DNA of 64,000 nucleotides, taken from Niallia circulans (lineage in GTDB: Bacteria > Bacillota > Bacilli > Bacillales > Cytobacillaceae). The stretch lies in the NCBI RefSeq assembly GCF_007273535.1, contig NZ_RIBP01000001.1, positions 682,001-746,000 on the forward strand. Reading direction: 5' to 3'. A program made the position numbers and the translations under genes. Shown here in pieces: positions 34,615 to 43,272 of the stretch (the first letter of the stretch is position 1; each line of letters begins with the position of its first letter). The notes under the pieces were generated by a model, which did not search any database, had not been told where the DNA came from, and worked only from the letters and a program-made list of their open reading frames with translations.

Positions 34615-35427
34615 ATGGGGCAATTAATTTTACGATTACTTGTTGTGCTTAATAATGAGAAATTAGATTCTACCAACTATCATATTGCGATGACTTTGTT
34701 GAATCATTATCATCATATAACAACTTTAAGTATTACAGAGGTTGCGAAGCTATGTAATGTCTCCAAATCAACGGTATCTAAATTTGCTCGTTCGATTGGA
34801 TTTGATGACTATTTTGATTTAAAGGACGCGGCAGTCTTTATTGAAAATCGCTTTCAAAACGACTTGAATTACGTATCAAATATCCTTTCTTCGATTGAGA
34901 GGCTTGGCACAGAAAGCTATTTTGATGCCATAATAAAAGATATTGAAGCATACAAAAACCTAATTGATGTAGATGCTATTGATCGATTAGCCAGTGACCT
35001 ATTAAACTATGAAAACGTAGCTGCCTTTGGGTTACTATTCTCTGAATCAGCAGCAATTGATTTACAGTATAAATTAGCCTACAACGGTAAATTTATTGTG
35101 ACATTCCAAAGTGATATAAAACAAGAGGAGTATATTGAGCAGGCAAACGAGGATACACTTATCATTATTTTCTCCAATTCAGGCAATTTCTTAGCGAAAC
35201 AGCAGCTACGCGCAGGAACACCAAAAAAGAATGTATTCAAACAAACAAAAGCCAAAATCGTGGCGGTCACCTCTAATACAGACGTGAAGGATTATCCGTT
35301 CGTTGCTGATGGCATTTACTTTCCACATCAAACAGAAATCCAGACACATGCGGTGCTGTATCAGATTATTATGGATATGCTTGTTAGTCGGTTTCGGTAT
35401 TATCGGAAGATGGAGCAGGTAGAATAG
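34615..35427 (+). CDS. MurR/RpiR family transcriptional regulator
   Basis: A 270-residue regulator: helix-turn-helix with TEVAKLCNVSKSTVSKFARS and a C-terminal SIS domain (NVAAFGLLFSESAAIDLQYK, DTLIIIFSNSGNFLA). Divergent position from the beta-glucoside PTS operon suggests it controls that operon in response to a phosphosugar. TAGGAGG precedes ATG 34615. It is a distant relative of the regulator at 13068-13919 (same family, low similarity). Confidence 0.87.
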   Translation: MGQLILRLLVVLNNEKLDSTNYHIAMTLLNHYHHITTLSITEVAKLCNVSKSTVSKFARSIGFDDYFDLKDAAVFIENRFQNDLNYVSNILSSIERLGTESYFDAIIKDIEAYKNLIDVDAIDRLASDLLNYENVAAFGLLFSESAAIDLQYKLAYNGKFIVTFQSDIKQEEYIEQANEDTLIIIFSNSGNFLAKQQLRAGTPKKNVFKQTKAKIVAVTSNTDVKDYPFVADGIYFPHQTEIQTHAVLYQIIMDMLVSRFRYYRKMEQVE

Positions 35428-35474
35428 GAGAATAAAAACTATTTATCCATTGGCAATCTGTAAATATTCATTAT

Positions 35475-35509
35475 AAAAGGCTTGAGCTATCGGATAGCTC
35501 AAGCCTTTT
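35475..35509. terminator. Bidirectional terminator
   Basis: Perfect 16-base arms at 35475-35490 and 35494-35509 with a CGG loop and A/T outer ends, between the convergent RpiR and NSAR-type genes. Confidence 0.9.
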
Positions 35510-35516
35510 ATCATTT

Positions 35517-36641
35517 TTATACGGCTACACTCTCGTTAACAACCACTTTCTTCTCAACCGTAAATTGATCAAGTGCTTGATCATCGATATCATAGCCAAT
35601 ACCTGCTTGTTGTGGTACATCCACAAATGTGCCGTTTAGCTCGATTTCTGGTTTAATGATATCTTGGTTGTAATAGCGGGATGATGCTGCAATATCATTT
35701 GGCAATGTGAAGCCTGATAGTGTAGCAACTGCGACGTTATGTGCACGTGCAATCCCTGAATCTACCATGCCGCCACACCATACTGGAATACCGTGGCTCT
35801 CACAAAGTGCCTGGATTTTTTTCGCTTCTGTTAAACCGCCGACACGGCCTACTTTAATGTTGATGATGCCACAGCTTCCTAATTCAATCGCTTTACGTGC
35901 ATCCTCGACTGTATTGATGCTTTCATCTAGACAGATTTTTGTATTGATTTGGGCTTGTAGTGTTGCATGGTCTACAATGTCGTCATGATCAAGTGGTTGT
36001 TCAATCATAATTAAATCTAATTTATCCAGCTCCTTGAATACTTCAATATCATCTAATGTGTAAGCAGAGTTAGCATCTGCCATTAGCATTATGTCGCTGA
36101 ATTGCTCGCGGACAGCTTTCATGATTTCCACATCTTTTCCTGGTTTGATTTTGATTTTAACTCGTCTGTAGCCTTCATCTAAATAGCCTTGCACAACCTT
36201 AACCATTGTTGCAGCGTCCTTTTGGATACCAATGCTGACACCTGTTTCTACTTGTGTTTTCGTTCCGCCAAGAAGCTGGTAAACTGGCTTGTTTTCGATT
36301 TTTGCATATAGATCCCAAAGCGCACAGTTGATTGATGATTTTGCTAGGTTGTTTTTACGGATATGCTCGAAGATTGTGCTTGTTTCGTCAGGATGAGCAA
36401 TATCGCCTGCTTTTAGCAATAATGGAATTAAGCAATCCTGTAATGCAGCCCAACAGCCATTCACGAACTCTTCATTGTATAATGGGTATTCAAATGCAGA
36501 ACACTCCCCGTAACCAACTTTCCCTTCGCCATGAATCTCAACAATAATGCATTTTTTTGCTGTCATTGCCGCAAAGCTAGTTTCAAATGGTGCTTTCAAT
36601 GGAATATCAACTTTTCTTAGAACGATTTTATCAATTTTCAT
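35517..36641 (-). CDS. Enolase-superfamily enzyme, N-succinylamino acid racemase / o-succinylbenzoate synthase type
   Basis: A 374-residue muconate-lactonizing-subgroup enzyme. Counting from the chosen ATG, the catalytic lysines are K162/K164 (RVKIKIKPG) and K263 (INIKVGRVGG), and metal ligands are D189 (MADANSAY), E214 (IEQPL) and D239 (LDESI), the same pattern as characterised N-succinylamino acid racemases. CGGMVDSGIARAHNVAVA also fits that branch. No men genes are nearby, while an M20 hydrolase, a transporter and a GntR regulator are, so amino-acid racemisation or N-acyl amino-acid use is more likely than menaquinone synthesis. GGAG is spaced for ATG 36641, not TTG 36647. Confidence 0.85.
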   Translation of the reverse strand: MKIDKIVLRKVDIPLKAPFETSFAAMTAKKCIIVEIHGEGKVGYGECSAFEYPLYNEEFVNGCWAALQDCLIPLLLKAGDIAHPDETSTIFEHIRKNNLAKSSINCALWDLYAKIENKPVYQLLGGTKTQVETGVSIGIQKDAATMVKVVQGYLDEGYRRVKIKIKPGKDVEIMKAVREQFSDIMLMADANSAYTLDDIEVFKELDKLDLIMIEQPLDHDDIVDHATLQAQINTKICLDESINTVEDARKAIELGSCGIINIKVGRVGGLTEAKKIQALCESHGIPVWCGGMVDSGIARAHNVAVATLSGFTLPNDIAASSRYYNQDIIKPEIELNGTFVDVPQQAGIGYDIDDQALDQFTVEKKVVVNESVAV

Positions 36642-36654
36642 GGTCAAACACTCC

Positions 36655-37302
36655 TTAAGATTGTTTTTTCAAATATTCTTTTAAATTAGTTAATACACGG
36701 TTGTTGTGAGTCAGCAGGATGTCCTGCAGCTCTTCAAACTTAGCTTGTTGTATCAAATCAAGCATCTTCTCATGCTCCGTTATAGAGAGATGGATGCGAT
36801 TTTCAAATGTGAAGTTGAGGTTTTGGAACATTAACAAAGGATATTTTAATTTCAAGTAGAACTCCTTCAGCACATCACTGTTCGTTAAACAAATCATGTG
36901 ATAATGAAAGTTAAAATTCATCAGTGTATAGTCTACTTGATTTTTCACTGTTTTCATTTGCTTCAATTCTTCTTGAAGTGAATTGAACGAATAATCAGAT
37001 ATATCATCTTGGTTTAAGCGGCGAATTGCCATTTGTTCGATATTGTTTCTTATTTCGAAAATATCGTACACATCCTGCGCCGAGAATTCCTTAACAAAGC
37101 TGCCTTTTCGCGGAACCTTCACAGCAATTCCCTCCTGCTCCAACCGGTACAGTGCTTCTCTTACAGGTGAACGGCTGACAGAGAATTTCTCCGCATAATC
37201 ACTTTCTCGAATCCGACTGCCCTGTGGTAATTCACCATTTATGATTTGATTGACCATATAATGAAAAATCTCATTGGGCAATTGTTGGGTTTGCAGTAAC
37301 AT
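36655..37302 (-). CDS. GntR family regulator, FadR subfamily
   Basis: A 215-residue regulator: winged helix (QINGELPQGSRIRESDYAE, FSVSRSPVREALYRLEQEG, AVKVPRKGSFVKEF) and an FCD ligand domain with the metal-binding His pattern in MNFNFHYHMICLTNS and ITEHEKML. It lies between the transporter and the racemase-type gene in the same direction and overlaps the transporter end, so it is part of the operon it probably controls. A FadR-type palindrome (TTGTCGACAA) lies before the operon's first gene. The first in-frame codon at 37332 is also possible. Confidence 0.88.
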   Translation of the reverse strand: MLLQTQQLPNEIFHYMVNQIINGELPQGSRIRESDYAEKFSVSRSPVREALYRLEQEGIAVKVPRKGSFVKEFSAQDVYDIFEIRNNIEQMAIRRLNQDDISDYSFNSLQEELKQMKTVKNQVDYTLMNFNFHYHMICLTNSDVLKEFYLKLKYPLLMFQNLNFTFENRIHLSITEHEKMLDLIQQAKFEELQDILLTHNNRVLTNLKEYLKKQS

Positions 37303-38515
37303 CCTCTTCTTCCTTTCTTTTTGGTACAGCACGTAAAGTTAATGAAACGATAAAGGAGAGAGCCACAGCAGCAATCAAGAATATAAACGCTGCATTGTAT
37401 GAACCATTAAATAAATCAATCAAGAATCCAATCGCAAGTGGTGCAACAAAGCCGGCAATTTGTCCGCCGAAATTAACAATCCCAGAAGCGGAGCCGAACT
37501 TATCTGGTAAAATGAAGCTCGCTAATAACGCAAAGATTGATCCAAATGCAATTGATTTAAAGAAATAAACTAGTATTTGGAAAATGATTACGGAAGTTAA
37601 TGTTTTTGATGAGTACATTCCGTAAATAAGTACTGCAGTTAGGATTGAGACAATACTTAGCAAGTATTTTTCTTTTTGCTGGAAGAACTTCATCATCAGC
37701 CATCCGCTCAAGGCTGCCCCAAGACCTGCGGCAATGAATGGGAGCGGCACAAGAATCGAGATTGCTTTTAAGTCAACACCACGGACATTTAATAAATAAG
37801 TTGGCATCCATGAATCTAACCCCTTATTTACAATACTTACACCGAAACAAATGATGACTAATTGCCAAATGATTGTGCTTTTTAATAGCTCTTTATAGCT
37901 GATAGAGTTTTTCGTTTTTGCTTGGGCTGCAGCTGTATTTTGCTTCATTGGACGAAGCCAGAAGTAGTAGAAAACAGCGAAAACGATACCGATAACACCA
38001 ATAATATAAAACGTACTTCTCCAGCCAACAGCTAAAATTAGCGGTGCAATGACCAATGGTGCAATGGCACTGCCGACATAGTTAGATGACAGCATACCCG
38101 TAACAGCTTTTGGTCGCTGAGACTGTGGAAATACTTCAGAAACAGCCTTCAAGCTAGCTGTTGGATAAGCACCTTCACCAATACCGAAAAGTATACGGAT
38201 AAACAATAAGGACACTAATGACCAAGCCATACCAGTCATCGCCGTGAAGACCGACCATAAAAGGATGGCGATAAGTGCGACAATATTGGAGCCGAACCTA
38301 TCTGCTAGCCATCCGCCTGGTATTTGCATTAGGGCATAACTGAAGAAGAAAACACTGACAACTAAACCAAGCTGTGTTGCATCAAGGCTGAATTCAGCCC
38401 CTATGTACGTTAAAGCAAGTGAAATGGCGGCCCTGTCGATATAACAGATACAATAGCCAATGTACACCAATGTAAATACAAAATATTTAGATCGAACTCC
38501 CTTTAACGTACTCAT
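37271..38515 (-). CDS. MFS transporter (ACS/phthalate-type)
   Basis: A 414-residue major facilitator with 12 membrane segments. The ACS-family signature is visible: IGYCICYIDRAAISLALTYI at the start, GGWLADRFGSN in the first loop and GIGEGAYPTASLKAVSEVFP. Such proteins import organic anions, including sugar acids and N-acyl amino acids, by proton symport. It sits between an M20 hydrolase and a GntR regulator, overlapping both (29 and 32 bases), so it probably imports the substrate of the hydrolase and racemase. Confidence 0.88.
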   Translation of the reverse strand: MSTLKGVRSKYFVFTLVYIGYCICYIDRAAISLALTYIGAEFSLDATQLGLVVSVFFFSYALMQIPGGWLADRFGSNIVALIAILLWSVFTAMTGMAWSLVSLLFIRILFGIGEGAYPTASLKAVSEVFPQSQRPKAVTGMLSSNYVGSAIAPLVIAPLILAVGWRSTFYIIGVIGIVFAVFYYFWLRPMKQNTAAAQAKTKNSISYKELLKSTIIWQLVIICFGVSIVNKGLDSWMPTYLLNVRGVDLKAISILVPLPFIAAGLGAALSGWLMMKFFQQKEKYLLSIVSILTAVLIYGMYSSKTLTSVIIFQILVYFFKSIAFGSIFALLASFILPDKFGSASGIVNFGGQIAGFVAPLAIGFLIDLFNGSYNAAFIFLIAAVALSFIVSLTLRAVPKRKEEEDVTANPTIAQ

Positions 38516-39881
38516 CTTCCTTCACTCCGCCCTCTATAATTTTAGAAATTTCCGAGATAATATGAAAAGTAGATTTAATACCACTTTCAAAATTAACAAG
38601 CTTAAGATTTTCATTCGGCGCATGATTCGCTTGATCAAAGTTAGCATAAGGAACAATAAGAACCGGAACATTTAAAATATCTGTCCACACATAGTTTGGC
38701 AATGTTCCCGGCATAACCGGCTCTAAAATAGGGTTTGTGCCGAAGCCTTGTTCAAGTGCTGCCAATACTGGTTTAACAAAAATGGAATCAATGTTTGTAC
38801 TAGACGGAGGAGTGGAAACCATTTTTATAACAGAAACGCCTTCAATTGGTTCAATCATTTTTTCGATATTTTGATAGATTTCATCAGGATTTTGCTTGCC
38901 GACAAGACGCATGTCTAATTTCAGCAATGCTTTTGATGGAATAACCGTTTTTGCGCCTGCATCAACATAACCACTGTTAATACCTGAGATATTTAGGGTT
39001 GGTTCATACATTAATTTTGTAAAGTATTCTTCTTGGGAGAGTGTCAGGTTAGGTAGCCCGATCTTAGCTGCTAATGTTTCATTATCATATGGAATCTGAT
39101 TTAATATCGCTTTTTCTTGCTCATTTGGTGCTTGTACGCCTTTATAGAAGTCTTTAATTGCCACCTTGCCGTCATTACCCTGCATTTGTGACAATAATTC
39201 CACTAGCTTCCAAGCAGGATTTTTAATAATATTGCCAGTGTTTCCAGAATGATTATCCTGGCTTGCAGAAACTGCCTCAAGCTCTATATATAACATTCCG
39301 CGAACACCAAGACGAAGCACAGGTGCGCCGCTTTCATGACACGAGCCGTCGATGGAAATCGCTAAATCTGATTTTAATAAATCATCCTTATGCTGTTCGA
39401 CAAAGCTTCCAAGGTTTGCACTGCCTTGTTCTTCCTCTCCTTCAAACACAAATTTCACATGAAAAGGAAGCTGTTTATGTATTTCTAAATAAGCCTTAAT
39501 CCCAAGCAATTGTGCCATTAGCTGTCCTTTATTATCACCAACACCACGGCCGTACAAGCGGCCATCTCTTACGTTTGGCTCAAATGGCGGGCTAACCCAT
39601 GCAGCAACAGGATCTGGTGCCATTACATCATAATGCCCATACAATAAAACAGTAAAATCCTGCTGTCCTTTAATTTCCCCAAACACAATCGGGTGACCAG
39701 CAGTTTGAATGACCTGAGTTTTAGCATGAATGCCTTCTAGTAACGCAGACACCTTTTCTACTGTTTCCTGCATCCCTTCACCGCTTGAGCTAATACTTTT
39801 TTGTTTAACAAGTGCGATAAGTTCATCTATATTCTTCGTTCTGTTAGAATCAACGAATTCTTGAATATTAGTAGCTGCCAC
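38487..39881 (-). CDS. M20 family metallo-hydrolase (dipeptidase / N-acyl amino acid hydrolase)
   Basis: A 464-residue di-zinc hydrolase of the M20 family: metal His/Asp in YGHYDVMAPDP and GRGVGDNKGQ, catalytic Glu pair in FEGEEEQGSANL, dimerisation domain in the middle, and a late metal His in NFDQANHAPNENL. It may remove an N-acyl group or cut a dipeptide. GTG 39881 has AAGGAGG 7 bases upstream; the frame runs open to 39917. First gene of the NSAR-type operon, with a palindromic operator right behind its start. Confidence 0.88.
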   Translation of the reverse strand: MAATNIQEFVDSNRTKNIDELIALVKQKSISSSGEGMQETVEKVSALLEGIHAKTQVIQTAGHPIVFGEIKGQQDFTVLLYGHYDVMAPDPVAAWVSPPFEPNVRDGRLYGRGVGDNKGQLMAQLLGIKAYLEIHKQLPFHVKFVFEGEEEQGSANLGSFVEQHKDDLLKSDLAISIDGSCHESGAPVLRLGVRGMLYIELEAVSASQDNHSGNTGNIIKNPAWKLVELLSQMQGNDGKVAIKDFYKGVQAPNEQEKAILNQIPYDNETLAAKIGLPNLTLSQEEYFTKLMYEPTLNISGINSGYVDAGAKTVIPSKALLKLDMRLVGKQNPDEIYQNIEKMIEPIEGVSVIKMVSTPPSSTNIDSIFVKPVLAALEQGFGTNPILEPVMPGTLPNYVWTDILNVPVLIVPYANFDQANHAPNENLKLVNFESGIKSTFHIISEISKIIEGGVKEDEYVKGSSI

Positions 39882-39899
39882 ACTAAAACCTCCTTCACC

Positions 39900-39918
39900 A
39901 TTGTCGATTGTCGACAAT
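39900..39918. promoter_or_regulatory. Probable FadR-type GntR operator
   Basis: ATTGTCGACAAT (39907-39918) is a perfect 12-base palindrome, overlapped by a second half-site ATTGTCGA at 39900-39907. TTGTCGACAA fits the FadR-subfamily form with GT and AC around a short centre. It lies about 20 bases upstream of the M20 gene start. Confidence 0.6.
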
Positions 39919-40683
39919 TTCTAATCAATAAGTTACTACCTTGGATAAAAGAAGTCAATATATTTTCAGAAAATTATTTATATTATATTTATTTGGATAT
40001 GATGCTTTATTGAGATAAGATAGTTGTTTTATTATTGTGGGATAGAAACTATGAAACTTATGATTGGTATATAAGAAAAGGTGGAATATTGGTTTCCTCC
40101 CTTTTTGTGTTGCAAAATTGGTTTTTCTTAATTGCTTTGTTTTATTAATTAATTTTGTATTTATTTGGATACGTAAAATTTATTATTCGTTGGTTAATCC
40201 ATGCTCTTCGTTTCTCAATTCGACTTGTTTATCTGTGCGAATTGGTTTCCTATCTAATTGCTGTAATTTTTTCCAAATCATCAGAATAAACAACTTAAGT
40301 CCCGTTTGGTCAATGTCTTAACATATAACTTTTTCTCATTTCTTAAAAGCATTCCTTCCAGTTGAAAACCTACTTCTCCTCCTCATCACATATTCTTACT
40401 ATATAGGACTGTGCGACTCATATAATCCTGATTTTATAACATACCTTAGTTTAATTTTTACAAAAAAAACAGCTTTAAAATGTTACTAAAAAAGCAACTA
40501 TTTCCGAATTAATGGGAGTAAAATCGTTGCCTTGCCGTGAAAAGCAAATATAGCGTTTGAGTCATAATCTATAAAAATAAAATAGACTGCCCGCAAACCT
40601 AATTTATAATAAGTTTGTAGACAGCTTAAAGAGAAAAGTATTTCCCTACTTATTTATAATTAGTTCCCATTAGACCTCCTCTA
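39919..40683. other. AT-rich intergenic region with a possible gene remnant
   Basis: About 765 bases between the M20 and mdc operons. No convincing gene. On the minus strand 40183-40281 encodes a 32-residue frame rich in charged residues (KKLQQLDRKPIRTDKQVEL) that reads like the C-terminal tail of a lost protein; upstream of it there is AGGAGGAG at about 40374-40382 but no open frame joins them. The terminator of the mdc operon is at 40587-40624. The operon promoter of the M20 gene must lie near 39920. Confidence 0.5.
40587..40624 (-). terminator. Probable terminator of the malonate decarboxylase operon
   Basis: On the minus strand CTGTCTACAAAC (40613-40624) pairs with GTTTGCGGGCAG (40587-40598) with two mismatches, followed by a T/A-rich stretch. 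It lies 60 bases after the mdcG stop. Confidence 0.55.
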
Positions 40684-41298
40684 TTACCAAGGGTTATAAA
40701 CTAATTCAGGTCCTTTCTGGGTGCGTAAAATCATTGAGTCTGTTCGTTTATTTATCCATTCTCGCAGTAAAAATGCGCCATTATTTGTTTCTATTTGGAT
40801 ATCTGAGCGAATTGGTAAGCTATCTAGTTTCTCCAGTACCTCTACTGCCTCGTTCCTATTAATCGGATGTGGTGCATATACGACGATATCAAGGTCGCTT
40901 GTGTCTTTTATCGCTGGGTAACCGGTCGCTATTTCGAAGCCTGCGCTGCCTGTTGGGCCCCATTGCCAGTCACCCATGATTTTTGCCACTTTATCGATGC
41001 TTTTTAAAACAGGTAGTTCTCGTCTTTGTGCGTTAAGTAAATTCCAGCTTTTTTGTTGTGCCAGCATGTATGGAGTGATAATCTCTTCGATTCCGTTGCG
41101 ATGTAATATCGCTGCTTGCCGCTGATTACGTTGCTCGCCTCGAATACCTACAGGAATGAAATCATTTGTTTGTTCTGCTCGGCGCACGACAACGAATGGG
41201 GCATTCCTTAGTGAGGCAGTGACCCATTCGTTGTCTTCCTTCCATTCCAGCTGTGATAGATCTGAGACTTTTAATAAGTCATGTGGCTGAATTACCAT
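40684..41298 (-). CDS. mdcG: Malonate decarboxylase holo-ACP synthase MdcG
   Basis: A 204-residue nucleotidyltransferase that attaches the 2'-(5''-phosphoribosyl)-3'-dephospho-CoA group to the acyl carrier subunit MdcC. The nucleotidyltransferase centre is DTSDLDIVVYAP (metal-binding Asp pair) preceded by GPTGSAGFEIATGYPA; HDLLKVSD near the N-terminus is also typical. The start overlaps the end of the fused beta/gamma gene by 7 bases. Last gene of the operon; the precursor for its reaction is made by MdcB. Confidence 0.92.
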   Translation of the reverse strand: MVIQPHDLLKVSDLSQLEWKEDNEWVTASLRNAPFVVVRRAEQTNDFIPVGIRGEQRNQRQAAILHRNGIEEIITPYMLAQQKSWNLLNAQRRELPVLKSIDKVAKIMGDWQWGPTGSAGFEIATGYPAIKDTSDLDIVVYAPHPINRNEAVEVLEKLDSLPIRSDIQIETNNGAFLLREWINKRTDSMILRTQKGPELVYNPW

Positions 41299-42965
41299 TG
41301 CTGTCTCAGCATTTCACGGACCTTCAGTGTTGCAGCACGGCCACCATTTATTGCTTCGTCTGTTTGCAAGCGGAAGCTTAAATCAGTCGCTGCATCCTTT
41401 GTGCTCGCAATTGCTTCAATCAATGTTTGCTCTACTGTTTTTATATCATGTTCTGTTGGTGAATCGGCGTTAATATTGGTAAGTAATTTATACAGCGGTC
41501 CTAATGAATGATAGCTGTGAACGTCATACGCCATAGATGGAACAGACTTTGTTGCTTCCTCTAATTGTTCGATCGTGCGCTTTGTTATTCTCGCGGCTGA
41601 TGCTTTTGACATTGCTTGAATGTTTATCTTGTCATCGTCTAATGCAATGAGACGATTGGACTGCAAGCCATGTGCTAAAAAGGCGCCGGAAATGGCATTG
41701 CCGCAAATAAGCCCGATAACGGGGTGACCCTTTTGCCTTGCTGTTGCATACGCATCTGCACTTGCGGCAAGTGCTAAGCTGATGCCAACCAGTTCCTCTT
41801 TGTAGCCATATGCCTGGCTTGGCACATCAATTACGGCGATAATTGGACGTTTGACTTCTTTATCAGCATCTTGACTTATAACATCGCGTACTATTTGAGC
41901 AGCAGTCCAGCCTTCAAACAGTCCTACTTCCCCATTGCGCGCTCGAGGAAAATGATTATTAGCATCTGGAACAATCGCAATATAGCGAGCCAATTGGCCA
42001 TTTTTGGCTACATCAGCCGCTAATACAGATGGTGTTGCACCTGTCGGATGAGTGATGCCAGTCAGTTCAGCGAACCATTTATATCCTCTTGATGGTGAAA
42101 TGTCTGCATTCCCGTCTTCTGCCATTGGGACTGCCTGCTTTTCCGCTTGATGCAGTTTAAAGTAATCTGCATACTTTTCAGGATTCCATTGTGCAGAAGA
42201 ATCGATTCCTTTAAGTAATGAAAGATGGAAGTCAACCTGTTCTGTTTTGGCAGGTCTTTTTCCTTCTGATAGCGCGACCTCGATTGCCTCCACTATCGAC
42301 TCAATGTCATCTTCTATTACTTGATCAAGGAGCCCCGTTCTAACACGTTGTTTTGCGCCAATTGTATTCCAAATCAATGCCTTGTCACTTGAATCAAATT
42401 CCATAACACCAGCCTCTTGCTCAATTACCTCTGGTCCATTCAGTCCTAAGCGGGCTTTATTTGTGGCAAGCAATGTTGTGCAAAGTTCAGCGACAATCGA
42501 CATGCCTCCGAATGCACCAACTCTTCCCGGAATCAAACCAACAACAGGAACATATTGACGTAATGCAACAATTTGATTCGCTATTTCAGAAATCGATAAT
42601 AGCCCGTAATTCGCTTCCTGAAGGCGCACACCGCCAGTATCAAATAATATGATCGGATAAACAGCGTTGCATTGTTTATTATCTTCCAAAGCCAGTTCTA
42701 GTGCTCCAGCAATTTTCGCACCGCTGACCTCACCAATACCGCCGCCTTGAAACGAACCTTCTAACGAAATAACGACAACATTTTTCTGATTGATTTGTCC
42801 GCGCGCAATGATAACCCCATCATCGCTTTGCGGAACGATTCCTTGTGGCTCTAGGTGAGGTGACTGCATTTTATCGAGTGGTCCCAGCAATTCTCGGTAT
42901 GTGTCTTTATCCAATAACGCTTTTGCCCGCTCACGCCCATTCAATTCTACTAAACTATTCCTCAA
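41292..42965 (-). CDS. mdcD: Fused malonate decarboxylase beta/gamma subunit (MdcD-MdcE)
   Basis: A 557-residue carboxyltransferase-like protein that decarboxylates malonyl-ACP to acetyl-ACP without biotin. Residues about 1-270 correspond to MdcD (GGIGEVSGAKIAGALELALE, IILFDTGGVRLQEANYGLLS, GRVGAFGGMSIVAELCTTLL) and about 290-557 to MdcE (AIIAVIDVPSQAYGYKEELV-type and GLICGNAISGAFLAHGLQSN). In Klebsiella and Pseudomonas these are two genes; here one open frame spans both with an acidic linker near residue 280. TTG 42965 with GGAGGTG overlaps mdcC. Confidence 0.92.
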   Translation of the reverse strand: MRNSLVELNGRERAKALLDKDTYRELLGPLDKMQSPHLEPQGIVPQSDDGVIIARGQINQKNVVVISLEGSFQGGGIGEVSGAKIAGALELALEDNKQCNAVYPIILFDTGGVRLQEANYGLLSISEIANQIVALRQYVPVVGLIPGRVGAFGGMSIVAELCTTLLATNKARLGLNGPEVIEQEAGVMEFDSSDKALIWNTIGAKQRVRTGLLDQVIEDDIESIVEAIEVALSEGKRPAKTEQVDFHLSLLKGIDSSAQWNPEKYADYFKLHQAEKQAVPMAEDGNADISPSRGYKWFAELTGITHPTGATPSVLAADVAKNGQLARYIAIVPDANNHFPRARNGEVGLFEGWTAAQIVRDVISQDADKEVKRPIIAVIDVPSQAYGYKEELVGISLALAASADAYATARQKGHPVIGLICGNAISGAFLAHGLQSNRLIALDDDKINIQAMSKASAARITKRTIEQLEEATKSVPSMAYDVHSYHSLGPLYKLLTNINADSPTEHDIKTVEQTLIEAIASTKDAATDLSFRLQTDEAINGGRAATLKVREMLRQQW

Positions 42966-43254
42966 TTCTGAGCACCTCCAATGCTTGGGTAAGCCTTAAC
43001 TGGACCACACCTGGTGTTGCACCAAAATCATGTATTGTAATATTTGCGGTGATAGGATAGCGATTGAAAAAACGTTCTAATACATTTCCCCAAACCTCAC
43101 CAAAGCCATCACTGCCTGTAAGCACACTAACTTCGGTTGAAGTTCCCTCAACCGGCTCTATAATAATTTCCAAATCCCCTGACCCGACAACACCAATATG
43201 TGTGGCGAATTGAATCGGTTTAGAAGTTTCAAATTGAAACTGTAGTTTTTCCAT
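42955..43254 (-). CDS. mdcC: Malonate decarboxylase acyl carrier protein (delta subunit) MdcC
   Basis: A 99-residue acyl carrier protein. The Ser in VGSGDLEIIIEP corresponds to the residue that carries the phosphoribosyl-dephospho-CoA arm; VQLRLTQALEVLR closes the domain. It shuttles acetyl and malonyl thioesters between the A and D/E subunits. CGGAGG precedes ATG 43254. Small gene, tightly packed between mdcB (18-base gap) and mdcDE (overlap). Confidence 0.9.
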   Translation of the reverse strand: MEKLQFQFETSKPIQFATHIGVVGSGDLEIIIEPVEGTSTEVSVLTGSDGFGEVWGNVLERFFNRYPITANITIHDFGATPGVVQLRLTQALEVLRIEE

Positions 43255-43272
43255 TCTTGAACACCTCCGTAA

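Noticed and set aside
35397..35412. TTATCGGAAG, a half copy of the lox-like arm, inside the RpiR gene
   Set aside because: Only a 10-base half-site without the inverted partner, and the bases are explained by codons of the protein end (YYRKME).
40064..40321. Plus-strand 85-residue frame in the M20-mdc gap
   Set aside because: Cys/Phe/Asn-rich composition of AT-rich non-coding DNA, no ribosome binding site, and it is antisense to a more protein-like remnant.
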